In this document: piece by piece, positions 21,280 through 33,361 of the stretch
Position numbering within the stretch: position 1 is the first letter of the stretch
How the letters are laid out: every line of letters begins with the position of its first letter
NCBI GenBank assembly: GCA_000729835.1
Contig: JFHB01000016.1
Location: forward strand, 235,717 to 299,716
Source: Atkinsonella hypoxylon
Lineage: Eukaryota; Ascomycota; Sordariomycetes; Hypocreales; Clavicipitaceae
Length of the DNA: 64,000 nt
Direction of reading: 5' to 3'
Program-made: the position numbers and the translations under genes
Notes under the pieces: generated by a model
What the model saw: only the letters and a program-made list of their open reading frames with translations
Told to the model about the DNA's origin: nothing
Databases searched by the model: none

Positions 21280-24200
21280 TCAGTTGCCAAATTCTTCAAT
21301 GACACTTCTCGGCTCAGTAAATGGAATGCCACAGTCAACAGGCGCCATTTTCAATCCAAAACCAGCAGGTCCCCCTACGGCCATTCCCCTCTCAGTCTTC
21401 CACAAGGGGCTCGAAGGGAGAACAATTACATTGACACGCAATCCAAAACGCAGTTCTTGCGAGCCTATGGCCTCACCATCATGGCCCAGAATTGAAATCA
21501 AGTCGGGAACAGTAGCCACAACAATCTGGGATTCTTTAGAGCCGGACGCATCGCAGAAAGCGGCGTAAAGAAATTCATTTTGGAACGGAATGAACATGTG
21601 ACTTTCATTTTCAGAGATTCGTTTCGAGTTCAACTCAGCTTCGCGCTCATCAGCTGTGAAAGGGGCAAGAATGACGGCACCCATGGTGTAGCCACCGTCA
21701 AGGTGCCGCTGTACATCAATTATCTTGCCTGTGAAAAGCACTTTCCCAGCGCAAACATCGAACTGAACCACAACCATTAGCCACGACAGTTTGTGCAGCC
21801 GAGTCTATGTGAGACTTACAATTGCATCTGTATGACTCGTCTTTGCGCGCCTTGCTTGATGAACGGCACGCCCGAGGTACCAGCTTTGAGAGACTGTGTT
21901 TGTGATGGCAACATTCTTGGCCATTCTTCCTGAAATTGGGTTGATGCTCGATGCACAGCTGAGACCCAGTTCGATTGCTGCAGACCGACAGCATGCCTCC
22001 AGGCGGATATCACTATCCGTACTCTTTGAAAAAGAAGGACTTGTTAGCAGCTAGAACGAGAATTCTAGAAGGATATTCAATAAATGAATTGTGGTCTTAC
22101 AAAAGCGCCGAACGCATTCCCTCGGGCGTCAGTAATCATGACTGGGCACATTTTATGCCCATGAACGGAGAAGATCACTTTCTCAAAATATAAGCCACAC
22201 GGCCGTTTGTGTACGGAAGGTGTAGATATAATGACATACCGTGATACATTGTAGGGTATGCCCGACCCATCCCATCTGCATCTACTATAGGCACGTCGAA
22301 GTGTGCCCCGACAGGTAATGCTGATAGTCCGTTGCCTCCACCACTAAACCACGATTAGCTGCTTCTTCATGACTGAATAGGGCGGCGAAAGAAAATGACT
22401 ACCCACATCTCAATTGCTAGGACAGCATCAAGTGCGTTGATGTTCTGCAGTTTATTTACGGCATTAATGGCGTCAATGATCTCATTGCCGGCAGCAAGCC
22501 GCTCATTAACGACGCAGGGACTCCCATACCATGCCCCGAGACCAATCACTGCGTCGTCTTTCAGCGAGCTGGGCGAAATAATTCGCATTCGACCTTTGCC
22601 ATAGGTCTGCAGGGCTTGTAGGCTTTTAAGGTACTCATAATAAGTTGGCCCGCCACCACCGGTACCCAGTACTGCACATCCGGCCGAGATAAACTCGAGA
22701 TCAATATCAGATGGATACCATACTCCATCCCTCACCTCGGGTCGATAGTTCGTAATATCAATCCCCAAAGATGGCTTCGTCATCGGATGGCAAGCATTTG
22801 AAACACCCATCTTGTCCCCGTTTGCAAAACCAGCAACTTCCGCATCCTCAGCTGGTGGCATCTTGTCTGGCGACGAGTATTCCACTGGCGTAGCAAGGCG
22901 TCCTACAGCTCGTACTTGAACCCGAATTGTAACCTGAGACATGTATTGCAGTGGCATCTTGTTCACTTCTACAATCTTGACATCATCCGGCGCGGCGCCT
23001 TTGGCGATGGCTTGCCGAATGGCTCGTTGACAAGCTGCGTCGATAACCGACCTTTCATCCTTTCCCGCGAGAATCTCGACAGTATCAATTTCGCTGGAAA
23101 TTTTCCCAATTGCGGCTCCAACAGCATTGGCAGCGCCCTGATGAGCCGGTTGAATACACTTGTCAACGCCTTTAATTTGGTCCGCTACCAGAATCGAGCC
23201 GCCACCAACAAGAAGAACGTGAACAGGCGCGGTGGACACTTTCATCTTATCAATGACAGTCTCGAGAAGGGTATTTATTGTCTTCCTCGCAGATTGAAGT
23301 GTGGTAGCGGGAACATTCTTTACCAGACTCGCGTCGCCCAGTTTAACTTTGCCTTCAGCAACAGCAATATCAGTTGCTGTGAGAATTTGGCCACCAAATA
23401 TCCTTGACTGGGTCAGAAGCTCGTGTCCAACAGAGCCCGGTCCAACAGGTATGGAATTGGGGGATGTTGAATTAGGTTGTACTTTGCTGCCGCCGCCGAG
23501 GCCGATGGACGCCACCTCTGGTATGGAGAATGCAGTCCTCACCCCCGCGACTTCAACTATGCCTGGCGCCTGGCGTGGGAATCCTGAAGGTAGAAGAGCA
23601 CATACATCTGTGGTGGTGCCTCCGATGTCAACTACCAAAATTTGGGGCTCGATAGCGACGTCTTGTGTTGCTGAGTGGCCTCCATTGATATCCTGGGACT
23701 GATCATGGCCATTGACTTTTGACTCGACACCGTTGATAATAGGCGGCAAGCGGGCGAAACGCTTGTCCATGCCAGCGAGAAACGCAGCACCACTCATACT
23801 GTTTGTTGGACCACTGGCAAAGGTCTTTATCGGAAAGTCAGCAGCCATGTCGGCATCAATTAAAGTCCCATCGTTTTGTGAAAGATATAGAGGACACGTC
23901 AAGTTCAATCGCCTCATTGCCCGTTTAAAGCCATTCTTGACCTTGTGTCCGGTTCGCAGAATTGCAGCATTGAGGATAGTCGCGTTTTCCCTCTCTAAGA
24001 ACCCAGTTGGTCCGATATGTTTCGAACAAACTACTCGTAGGTGTGGGACTTCATCTTGCAGCAAACGTTTGCACCTTTCCTCATGTATATCGTCGTGGTC
24101 GAGAGGCGAAAAGACTCCTACAAGCGCAACAGCATGCACGTCCGAGGCAATGATGTCACGGGCGGTTTGTCGAACCTGAGCTTCGTTCAGAGGCGCTATT

Positions 24201-24604
24201 TGGCGACCGTCTATCTCAAGACCACCATCAATATAGTACGCTCCACCATCCAGTGCACGGTGAAGGCCAACGGGAAATCCAGAGAAGGGCGGCATCTGCC
24301 GTGAGAAAGGACCACACAGCCTGACAACAGCCACCCGATCTAGCCTCTTGGTATCAGCCTCAATTAGTGCATTGATAAAATGGGTGGTGCCAATAGTGAC
24401 GCTCAGGACCCTGCTTTTGTCAGCCTTGGAGGTTTTCAAAACTGTGGCAATGGCAGCTTCGATCCCGCTTGTGATGTCAGATGTTGTAGCTGCTTTGTGG
24501 GATGCTAAAACGCCTCTTCCTGGCTGATCGGCGGCCTCAACATCAAGAATGGCAGCATCTGTGTTGGTACCGCCAACATCAACTCCGATGCGATAGAGAG
24601 GCAT
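21280..24604 (-). CDS. Hydantoinase/oxoprolinase-DUF917 fusion
   Basis: Exons 24604-22407, 22343-22240, 22141-22101, 22023-21820 and 21762-21280 give 1009 residues; exon 3 is only 41 nt. The start at 24604 (MPLYRIGVDVGGTNTD) places the first ATP-binding motif at residues 7-16, as in HyuA proteins. A second phosphate-binding motif, VVDIGGTTTDV, lies near residue 345, followed by GLGGGSKV and LLVGGGSI. From about residue 630 a DUF917 domain begins (AGCAVLGTGGGGPTYYE) and runs over the later exons (GGGNGLSALPVGAHFDVP; ADGMGRAYP; NTVSQSWYLGRAV). Family members hydrolyse cyclic amides such as hydantoins or 5-oxoproline with ATP; the substrate of this fungal fusion type is not known to me. A gene for ATP-dependent ring opening is the safest reading. 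Confidence 0.9.
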
Positions 24605-26600
24605 GATGATTGATGTAAGCAAGATGCATAAATGGGCTTGAACCTGAAGAGTCGCAGACAGCACAAGGCGTTCAAGTGCAGCAGATACTTGACATGAAGT
24701 AAGTAGAGAGTTTCGCGCAGTCGGGAGAAGACGTGAAAATACAGAGACGCTAGGTAGCCATACCGGCTTGTCCTATTTGAAGAGCTGACGACATTGTCAT
24801 CGTACAGAGTCTGTAATGAATGGCAGTAGCAACAAGACAAGATTTTATACACATCGGGTACGCCCGACCCTTTACGCCAGAACCCATGGTATATTGCAGC
24901 AACTATTGCGGCATTTGTGACCCAATGACAGAGATGAACTTTATTTTTTTTTTTTCTTATTCGATGTAAGGAATAGGTCAAGTAGAAATGACAGCCTCCG
25001 GGCTGGCCTCCGTCAAAAAGGCCGTGATATGGACTTGAATAGTGGCCACTGACTAGTCATGGCTTGCCGTCCCAACGCAGGTTTGCGGGCAGACGAGGTG
25101 GGACGCAACGTTGGAGTTGCACCAAATAAGTTTCAGTGAAAGGCACGAGCAATCTGTTCGGATCGCAGTGCATGCGAGACACACGCAGAGCCGTCTAGGC
25201 GTAATTGTCGACGTGACTCGAGAGGGAGCGGAGCCGGCGTACGCAGCTTGGTGCGGATGGTGCTGATGGTGATTGCAAGTTGCGACGGCCAGTCAGCCTT
25301 CATTCCAGCTGAGAACCAATTCAAGCTTGACGGTGCTCCACCACTTCGGCCCTGTCTTTGCGGTGGAACAGCATGTATCCTTGAAGCTGCCAAGAATCAA
25401 GAATGGACGCCAGGGTGCTGTGGGTTGTGCTGTCGCTGTTTTGCGCCTGGCATGTGGGAGGGCGAAGGGTAAAGGGTGAAGAAGGGTGGAGTGTAGAGAG
25501 TGGAGAGTGGAGAGTGGAGAGTGGAGAGTGGAGAGTGGAGAGTGGAGAGTGGAGAGTGGAGAGTGGAGAGTGGAGAGTGGAGAGAGTGGGGAGTGGAGAG
25601 GGTGAAGGAAGCATTCTTAAGGACGAAGGGTAAGGGTGGAGGGCAGTTCCTGCCCTGGCATGCGGCCGACCAATTAACCGGGACATGGCGCCTGTCGAGA
25701 TCGCGGCATGGGTGGCCACCATGTCCCGATTAATCTGTCAATCCCTTGTCCGGGTTCCCTGGCTTTCGACGAGGCTTCTCCAAGCTCAGCTGCATCGTCC
25801 AATCTCATCACGCCATTTTCCTCGCCCATTACTATTCCGTATATGAGAATTATGAATGAATATGACAAGCAGCCGCAGGCAACAATCAAAACGATGAATC
25901 CAAAGCATGAATCAGCAGTCAAAAGTCGCAACAAGCTCCATAATACTACATGCCACATGGTTCGTCTAGTTTATTGAATCAAATCCAATTAAATTAAATT
26001 AAATTAAATGCACGCCGACAACGTTGGACGTCAGATCGCAGAAACGTCATGCGCAGCAACCGAGCCGAGCCGAGCCGACTATGTAAGTGGTGGTGCAACA
26101 AGTCTACTGTAGGTTTGTGGACGAGATTAGGCGAATCAGATACAATCAAATCTAGATGTAGAGAGGGACAGATGATTGGTGTCAATTGATCATACCATGC
26201 ATGACTGTCGGTTTTGCCCTTGTTGGACCTGACCTGCAGTGTCGGGGTGGCGGGCCGCCCCAGTTCGCCGTCCGGAATCGAATTTTCACCCTCCTGGTGC
26301 GTGTGCTATTGCACATATACGAGCTTTAATTCAGGCAGAAAGAAAGAAAGAAGAACCTAATTGTAATATATTGTTGTCAGTTGGGTAGTGCTTTCAATCT
26401 TTGTGAGAATTTGCGAGGGGCAACTGTGTCTATGTGCTGCTCTTCTCTATACCCTCGCTGCTTGGTGCATTTTTCTTACAGTAATTTGTTAACCTCAATC
26501 AAAGACGTCACAGAAAATAAGGTTCTCAATAGATATGAGTCGAATGACGTGGCATACGAATTCACCGCTACAACCTTCACAAAAACATCCCGCCTCCCTT
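24605..26600. other. Intergenic with simple repeats
   Basis: Upstream side of the fusion gene, then a 7-bp minisatellite (25,497-25,584), an AAATT repeat near 25,986-26,008 and CGAGC repeats near 26,060-26,077. Long frames over the minisatellite on both strands are artefacts of the repeat. No gene is seen. Confidence 0.55.
25497..25584 (+). repeat. 7-bp minisatellite (TGGAGAG)n
   Basis: About twelve uninterrupted copies of TGGAGAG, followed by imperfect copies to about 25,600. The unit length is not a multiple of three, so every frame stays open and gives false proteins on both strands. The purine/pyrimidine strand asymmetry is strong. Confidence 0.95.
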
Positions 26601-26639
26601 TCGATGATCCATATTCTGATGGCACTCCTTTTATATGGC

Positions 26640-27085
26640 TCAGGTTATGGTAAGAACTTTTATTAATACTACTATATTGATTCTGATCTTAGCTGGCTGT
26701 GACTGCAATCGCGAACGCATCACCAATGAAGCTAAAGCTTTGGACCTAGTTTCTCAGCAAATTATGTTCCTGTGCCAAATTTCTTGGATGTGGAGAACAC
26801 CCCGACGGCCGGCGATATTTGTTTACGGAGTTCATCGAAGGCCTTACCTTGAATCTAATTCAGTTCCAGAGTTGCTCAATGCCAGAGGGCCAGAAACATA
26901 TAAATCACACCCCATGCAACGCATGTTCAGACCAAGTTTACTCAAATGTACTTAAGTTCCTTGGGATGTCGTTTTCGCACAGCTTGCAAAATTAAAGTCA
27001 CAAGAACGAGGTCTAGATGGATTTGTGATGTTCCCCTCTTTAGCAGCGTTGGATTATTATGTATTGAATCCTACCAACTCTGTCA
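26640..27085 (+). pseudogene. Relic of APH-fold kinase-like gene
   Basis: Adjacent frames give, in order, ITNEAKALDLVSQQ, YVPVPNFLDVE, HPDGRRYLFTEFIEGLTL and QLAKLKSQERGLDGFVMFPS. This order matches the nucleotide-binding lobe and hinge of fungal aminoglycoside-phosphotransferase (APH/choline-kinase-like) proteins, where PVP..LDV precedes an (M/T)E(F/Y)IEG hinge. Frame changes at about 26,790 and 26,980 and stops downstream break it. No catalytic HGD motif is seen. The family is usually of unknown substrate in fungi. Confidence 0.6.
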
Positions 27086-27089
27086 CTAA

Positions 27090-29444
27090 CTTATCATGTA
27101 CTATGACATTGAGAGTTACCTAAGTTCCATGTTTTGTTAAAATGAAGGTAACTGCAGGCCCAGTGGCCACCTGATCATATCGCAGATCATCATGTCTGGC
27201 CTCCTTCTACACAGCACGCGCACAGGTGTGCAAACCCGGGTTCGCTGGCTGCTATATTGCTAAGTGTTCTCTATATGCACGTGTTCTACGGCACTGGGAT
27301 GGCAGGTCAATGACATCTACATCCATGCCTATTCACGACTGTAGGTCCTGTAGGCAGCCAACTGATTCGGTGGGTCGCATGTTGCGTGAAATGGCGCGCG
27401 ACCCATATTCATCAGTTTCTTGTAGTAACCACAAATGTGTTGTATAGCTGATTTCTCTGGAATCGTGGGCAACCCTGCTTGCAAGCTGTTCCCTTATATG
27501 CACGCTTCAAACGCTTAGGTCCCACGCTTAATCATCAGGTGGGACAAAGCGACTAGTGGTCTGGATTTATAGCAGTATGAAAAAGTAACCTCTGCAACTC
27601 GTACGGCGGCACATAAGCTCGTTTGGCCAGCCGATGCTATATCGCAGATATCCTATAGGCCTGTATATATTAGGATTAACCGTTAGGCTTATAGTTTGGT
27701 TTAAGGCTTTAATAAGTAACTTATATTATAAAGAAGCTAGTCTTAATTTTACTAAGTTCTTATAAAAGAACCTATGTAACGTGGTAATTGCACTATAGTC
27801 TTGTACACAGGTGTTATAGGACGGGGGTGCGAGATAGAGTTACGTAGTAGCCTATAGCCCTATATAACCTCTTTTCTAGATAGAACACACACATCTAGAA
27901 TCTAGATTGAATATCAACACCATCTATCAGAGTACACTCATTTGCGGTATCTAGCCCCTTGCCTTGCGAATAACCAAACTTAGCACGTACAAGTCATTAC
28001 AACTGTAATATTAGGAAGTCTACTATTGTGGAGGGTAGAACTTTTCTACAGAAGTATCTTAAACTATATCCACTGATTCGTATGAGGCATTTGTCTAGTA
28101 CACGGCACTGCACTGCATATTCCCCGGTCCCAGCATCTGGACAACTTCACCGAGGAATGAATGAGCGCGCGAGAGCTGCAGGTGCGGTGCAGTGAAAAGA
28201 AATGGGACTGAGCCGCTTTCGGAAAGCCGTGGGAATTGGCCGATGGCAAGACGGGGAACTTACATTCGGGTTCAGGGCCAAGACCAGTTGTGAAGAAGAA
28301 GTGCCGTTGACGAGTCACAATAGCAGACGGACCATTGATAGTTACCTAGATAGTTGTCGAATGAGATGAAGCGTCTGGTGTGATGGAACCATTCTCGAGT
28401 AGACCATTTAAAGGCAGAAGCGAAGCAGTGACAAAAGTGAGAAGTAGCAGGCAAGGTCCCTGAGGTACCTAATGGATGGAAAAACCTACCTCCTGAGTGC
28501 TATCATCATCGGCAGTAAGTACTTCGTGCTCTCTACCTGGAGTGGCATTTGTACCTAGGTACCTAGGTACTTACCAGGTAGAAGGGAGATTAGCGAGAAG
28601 TTGTGCGAGAAGAGAAGAGAGAAAGTGGGAGATTTGGAAAGCGCATCCAAGAATCCCAGGCACCACCCCTCTTGGCCATTAGCATTAGGCGATGCTTCTC
28701 CTTCCCGCAGAACAGGGCGTTGACGGCAGAGACGCACAGCCATTGGTCAAGACGAGAGCAATGACGCACCTAGGCGAGGCTAATTGTAATTGAGGGTGGG
28801 TAATGAATGGGTCAGCCACTTGCGATTGATGAATTTCGATCCATCCACGCCATCTTCCAGCTTCATCCTTCATCTCATCCTGCCCTAGCATTACAATTTT
28901 TAATATTTTGTCACGCATCCTTCGCGGATGCCTGCCGACAAAAATACGCGAACCGCCGCCTCGATTCTGCCTACGATCGTCTTTTATCTTCTTTCTTTAT
29001 TTTTCATTCTTTCTGTTTTCTGTCACCAGCCGTCACCGTGCCCTACTCTACCAGACACCCTTTTCTGCCTGTGCAACTGCTCACTTGCATGCACGCTCGC
29101 TGCATGCACGTGGTCATGCTTACGTTCAGTACCTCCACAAGTCTTCATCATAGACGCACGATCGCATATGCATCGAGCCGAGAAGACGCTGAGCCATTTG
29201 GGGCTGGTGAGGTGAGGGTACGGCTGGCCTTTAGGCAGAACAGACCAACGGCGTATTCAGGACCTGTCCCGGTCCCCGGCGGCGAATTTCGCTCGTCTAA
29301 GCTGCACATAACACAACGCCACCAAAACAATCACCCTTCGCTTGGCTGACCGACTATCAAGCTGGATTTCTTCGCCCGAGCCTCACATGCTGGCAACTTG
29401 GATCTGGATTCTTGGTATCTTGCGTTGCTACTTTCATTTACTCA
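27090..29444. other. Gene-poor, partly AT-rich region
   Basis: Contains a strongly AT-rich stretch at about 27,600-27,960 with a probable LTR, a tandem ACCTAGGT palindrome at 28,555-28,572, and from 28,800 a pyrimidine-rich stretch that would be the leader of the broken regulator. Frames at 28,807-29,349 overlap in several phases and have no motif. Confidence 0.5.
27812..27919 (+). mobile_element. Probable LTR remnant, Copia-like
   Basis: The segment begins TGTTATAGG, contains TATATAACC and ends ATATCAACA, so it has the TG...CA and TGTT/AACA ends of fungal LTRs and a promoter-like core. Directly after it, ATCTATCAGAGTAC resembles a decayed initiator-tRNA primer-binding site. No second LTR or open polymerase frame is visible, and the surroundings are AT-rich as after RIP. 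The boundaries are approximate. Confidence 0.4.
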
Positions 29445-32095
29445 ATGGATTCTGTGCCGCTCAAGACCCACGGCAAACCCGCCCCAAGTTACACGCCGTT
29501 GCCGGATAGTCGGCGGCGAACCACAGCCTCGACGGGTCGGCCGAGCGGCGTACGCAAGTTCATCATCCGTAGCACCTTTGGGCTATCACGAACGCCTGGC
29601 AGTCGCAAGGCAAGACCATGCGATGTATGTCGCCGACGCAAAATTTGCCTGTATAATAACATCATAACCGCCATGTACGTTTATCTTGTATTTCATTAGA
29701 TGTCACTCCGTGTTTGTGTGATCCTATCGGTAAAGAACAAGAATTTCAAGTGTGCCTTATCTCGTCGCGGCATCCTAGTCCCAGTCCACGCCAACGCTGA
29801 CGGGTAAACTTCTTCCAAGGTGATTTTTGCCGCAACCGAGGTCTCAAATGCTAGGGAACGATTGCCCCGTCCACTGCGGGCAAGTTCACCGACCCAACGG
29901 CATTAAAAAAATGCTGTAGCGCAATTGCCAGAAATTCAGGTTCAACTGCATCAACCGCAATCGCAGTCACTGCCTCCACTGCCTCCCGTCGCCGCAGTTT
30001 CAACAACAATCGCACACTCAACCATAACGGCATAAACAGCAACGGCAGCCCACTTCGCCAGTCTCGAACGAACAATCGCAATCTCACCACTCACCTCGGC
30101 TACAACAAGACGATCGTCATGAAGAGCCACAGAGGGTGCAGCAACGGCAACGTCTCCCTGAGCAACCGCTGAAAGACAAGGAGCAACAACGGCAGCAGCA
30201 AGCTCAAGAACCGCTCCGTCGGAAGAGTATGTCTCATCAATCGGTGATACAGAACGACCCATCGTTGGCACTTGTAATCAGTCAGGCACCACCGACAAAC
30301 CTCTCGACTCATGTACTGGTGCAGCAGAGTTTATATAACAGCAGGGAACAACTAGCAGCATTTTATATTGGCGAGGCTGCTGAACAAGACGCCATTCTAC
30401 TGAATTCGTTCCGTTATGCGGAATTGAATGATTCTTACGCCGTGGACCTTAGTGTTGCTCCGGTGTACGCGGGCAGCGACGCCATGGGAGATAATTCTGT
30501 CGATTTTCAATTCATGACAAAGAAGCTCCCAAGGCATCAGACCGCTCTCAAAGGCGCCCGGCGGAAGCTGTCGAAACGGCAGCCGGTGCAACTGGCTCTG
30601 GCCTTGTTCTTTTATGCATTAATCATGTGCATCCTGTGCTTCCGATTCTGCCCAAGGCTCATTTTCTCCGGAAATATACAAAGGATAGGGACAGCATACC
30701 GGGGTGCTTGCGGGGGGCCATATATTTCTTGCGTCAGTGTTCTGGGCAGACGACCGTACTGCGACCGGCCCATGCCTGTTCAAGAAGTCTGTCATGTTCG
30801 ATCTCACATCAGCAGCCCTTCGAGTAGAAATCAACACACCCAGCTTGTTCACAGTTGCGGCATGCCCGCTGCTAATCCACACCACGATACCTAAATCAAA
30901 CATTTTAGAGACACCGGATATTTGGGCCGCATCTGCGCAAGCCCTGGCCACTGCTCAACTCATTGGCTTACATAGGGGTCCTAGATGTTGGAGCATACTT
31001 GAAGAAGAAAAGAGTTGGCGACGGAAGCTGTGGTGGGCTTGCTTTGCTACAGACTGCTTTTCGTTGGTCGTCTATGGCAGCCCACCACATATTGGATTAG
31101 AAACATGGGACACCCTTGAGCTGACCATGGATGGCATGCGATCCTGCGAGAACCTGTCAGATGACTTGGCAAGTTTGATGAAAGAAGGTGGTAGCTGTTT
31201 TGAAATCGACTCCCGTCCGTTCGTTCCCTGACATGAAATGATACCCATTAAGTCATTTACAACGTAGAGGCGATTCAACGTCCTATGATGAAAACCGGCC
31301 ATCTCTTCTAGCGGCGATACAAGATGAACTCAACGACTATAAAAGTCTCGCCCCCTTTTATCTCGTCATTGGGCCTGCGGCGGTCTCAACTCCCGGCTCG
31401 AGCTTTAATGTTAATGGTATGATGGGCGAACCCATATTTCTATCCCTTTCTCGCTTCCTCTGAGTCCCAATTAACGTACGTTTTTAGGTCCTGTCCACCT
31501 TACAATTTACGCGACCAAAGCTCTTCTTTACCGTTTACTGACGCAGCCTACCACTGAAGCCGCGAGGATGATGAAGGAGTCTAACTTGCGCGTGTGGTAT
31601 CCCGAAGCTGTTTCTGAATTCGAGTCTTTCATAAAATATATTGGGAATTTGAAGACGCGTGATCTGAATGGGTTCTTGTGCACTCGTACGGTTTGTTCTT
31701 GCTCATTTTGTCGCCTCCCGCCTCAGTGTCCAGCACAGGCTAAATTTTTTAAAAAAGTACGACAGCAAGTACTTTCAGTGCTAACTTGGGTCCAGATGCT
31801 CGCTCTCATCTCGTCTCTTGCGCCAACTTTCTCATCTTCCTCTTTCTCATGGCCATCAATGACATGGATGTGGACAGGGCGCATAAGCTTCTTAATCAAT
31901 TTGATCGGCTTGGAGAAACCCCCCGAGCGTCGGCGAGCCTGGAAGTCGAGGCTATGTTGCGGCCTGCTCTTACGCGAGTGCAGACATTTATGACGCATGC
32001 GACAAGAAATGTGCACGAGATGGATGGCGGGGACAAGGAAGATGTACCACAGAACATGTCGGTGAAGGAAGAAAATAGGCCGAATCAAGTAGTAG
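29445..32095 (+). pseudogene. Broken Zn2Cys6 transcription factor
   Basis: ATG 29,445 opens a frame reaching RKARPCDVCRRRK, the first half of a Zn2Cys6 binuclear cluster. The second half is not recoverable. A glutamine-rich stretch follows (30,110-30,240; QQRQRLPEQ, KEQQRQQQ). The middle homology domain is seen at 30,850-31,195 (TPSLFTVAACPLLIHT, AQLIGLHRGPRCW, WRRKLWWACFATDC, GSPPHIGLETWDT). Later pieces are LAAIQDELNDYKSL (31,316-31,357) and AINDMDVDRAHKLLNQFDRL (31,850-31,910). In-frame stops occur at about 30,030 and 31,229, and a one-base loss near 31,314 shifts the frame. Introns cannot repair all of these, so I call it a pseudogene. Confidence 0.75.
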
Positions 32096-32513
32096 CATGT
32101 GTTGTCTCATTTCTGTATGATTTTGTGGTTGGTTGTTCTCTAGTGCTTATTTCTTGCACGGTTGAGCGGAAGTTGGTAGGACTCAGTCGCCTGCGAACAT
32201 GTACTGTACATGGGTCATTTATTTCGGTGATACGATATAGATTTATTCTGACGAATTCCGTCGTAGTTCTACAAGTCCCATAAGATATTAACGGATCTTT
32301 TTGGTGAAATCGTCACACAGGCGGTCAAGCAAAATATTCGTCTAGATTGCGAGCCTTTGATGTTGTCACCATTCAAGTCAGAAATGTACATGTACCTAGA
32401 GATAAGGACTGCTCTAATGGCACTGCTAAGACTCCCCGGCGCTGCGAGGCCATCGAGGCCATCGATGCTGTAATGGAATGGAATGGAATGGCGCAGTCGC
32501 AGCCGCACACTTA
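32096..32513. other. Convergent intergenic region
   Basis: Lies between the broken regulator and the expansin-like stop codon. A few GGAAT repeats lie at 32,474-32,490. Nothing else is seen. Confidence 0.5.
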
Positions 32514-33361
32514 TTAGTAGTTCTTGGTTGCCTGCGTAACCCGTCCAGATTGAAGCAGGACATTCTTCACCACAACCTGCGAGCCCGTAATGCTCGTGGC
32601 TCGGACCCAAACCTTGTCCTTGGGCAGAGGTTTCTTTAGCACATACATGTTATAAGTTTGACGCGTGGTAGGCAGCCAGGTCTGGCCCTTATCCGAGCTG
32701 ACCTCGATCTGGTCGGTGCGAAGGGAGGCGTTCAGCACGGTGGCCGCGAACCAGTAGCTGGAGGAGCCGTAGTGCATTTTGATGGCGAGAGGACTGGACT
32801 TGGGGATCGGACAAGGGATCCATTTCCATTCGATGGCGTTCACACCGCCGCCTGAATATCCATTTGTGAGCTTAGCCCATGTGGCAGTCGGCATGTCGAG
32901 ATGGGTTGAGTTGAGGTTCGTTCGGTTGGTGACCTGCACACGTTTAGCTCTGCCCGCAAAACAGAGACGACTCATTGGGGGAATCTCATCGCGGAGAAGG
33001 TTCAAAGTTCAGGCCGTACCATGACACGTAGAGTCCTCCCCTGGTACGTCACGGAGATGCATCCACCGCAGTGACCGCCGTGGTCCCAGATGTCCTCTGA
33101 CACGCAGGTGCTCCCGTCGAGGCCCCCGGGCAGACGGTAGCCCACGAAGCTGCATGCGCCGTCCTGCCAGCAATCTTCCTCCTCGCAAGGGGGGTTGTCG
33201 CCGTAGCGGGTGCCAAGGCCGATGAACGTCTCGGGGGAGCTGTCTGCCGCGCTGTGCGACGAGCCGGAGGCATGGTCCTTGTCAGGGGATTTCTTGGCCG
33301 GGGAGGCGGTGGACAGAGAGGCCAGCGCCAGGGCATGCATTGTGATTATCTGAAGTAACAT
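32514..33361 (-). CDS. Secreted expansin-like protein
   Basis: Exons 33361-33020 and 32933-32514 give 253 residues. A signal peptide (MLLQIITMHALALASLSTAS) is followed by a short polar linker. A double-psi beta-barrel domain spans about 45-135: GLGTRYGDN, DGACSFVGY, HGGHCGGCISV and, after the intron, VTNRTNLNSTHLDM. The second half (about 150-250) looks like the expansin carbohydrate-binding domain: EWKWIPCPI, SSYWFAATVLNAS, IEVSSDKGQTW and VWVRATSITGSQV. The two-domain layout is that of bacterial and fungal expansin-like proteins, which loosen cellulose or chitin networks without hydrolysis. The Asp of the expansin HFD/HLD motif is present as HLDM. The sense-strand leader is purine-rich. Confidence 0.85.

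Noticed and set aside
25321..25733. Forward and reverse ORFs of 76-133 residues over the minisatellite
   Set aside because: They are produced by a stop-free 7-bp repeat open in every frame; flanks show no homology or splice structure.
28807..29349. 180-residue forward frame and its overlapping partners
   Set aside because: Three frames overlap in a pyrimidine-rich stretch; more likely the leader of the broken regulator.
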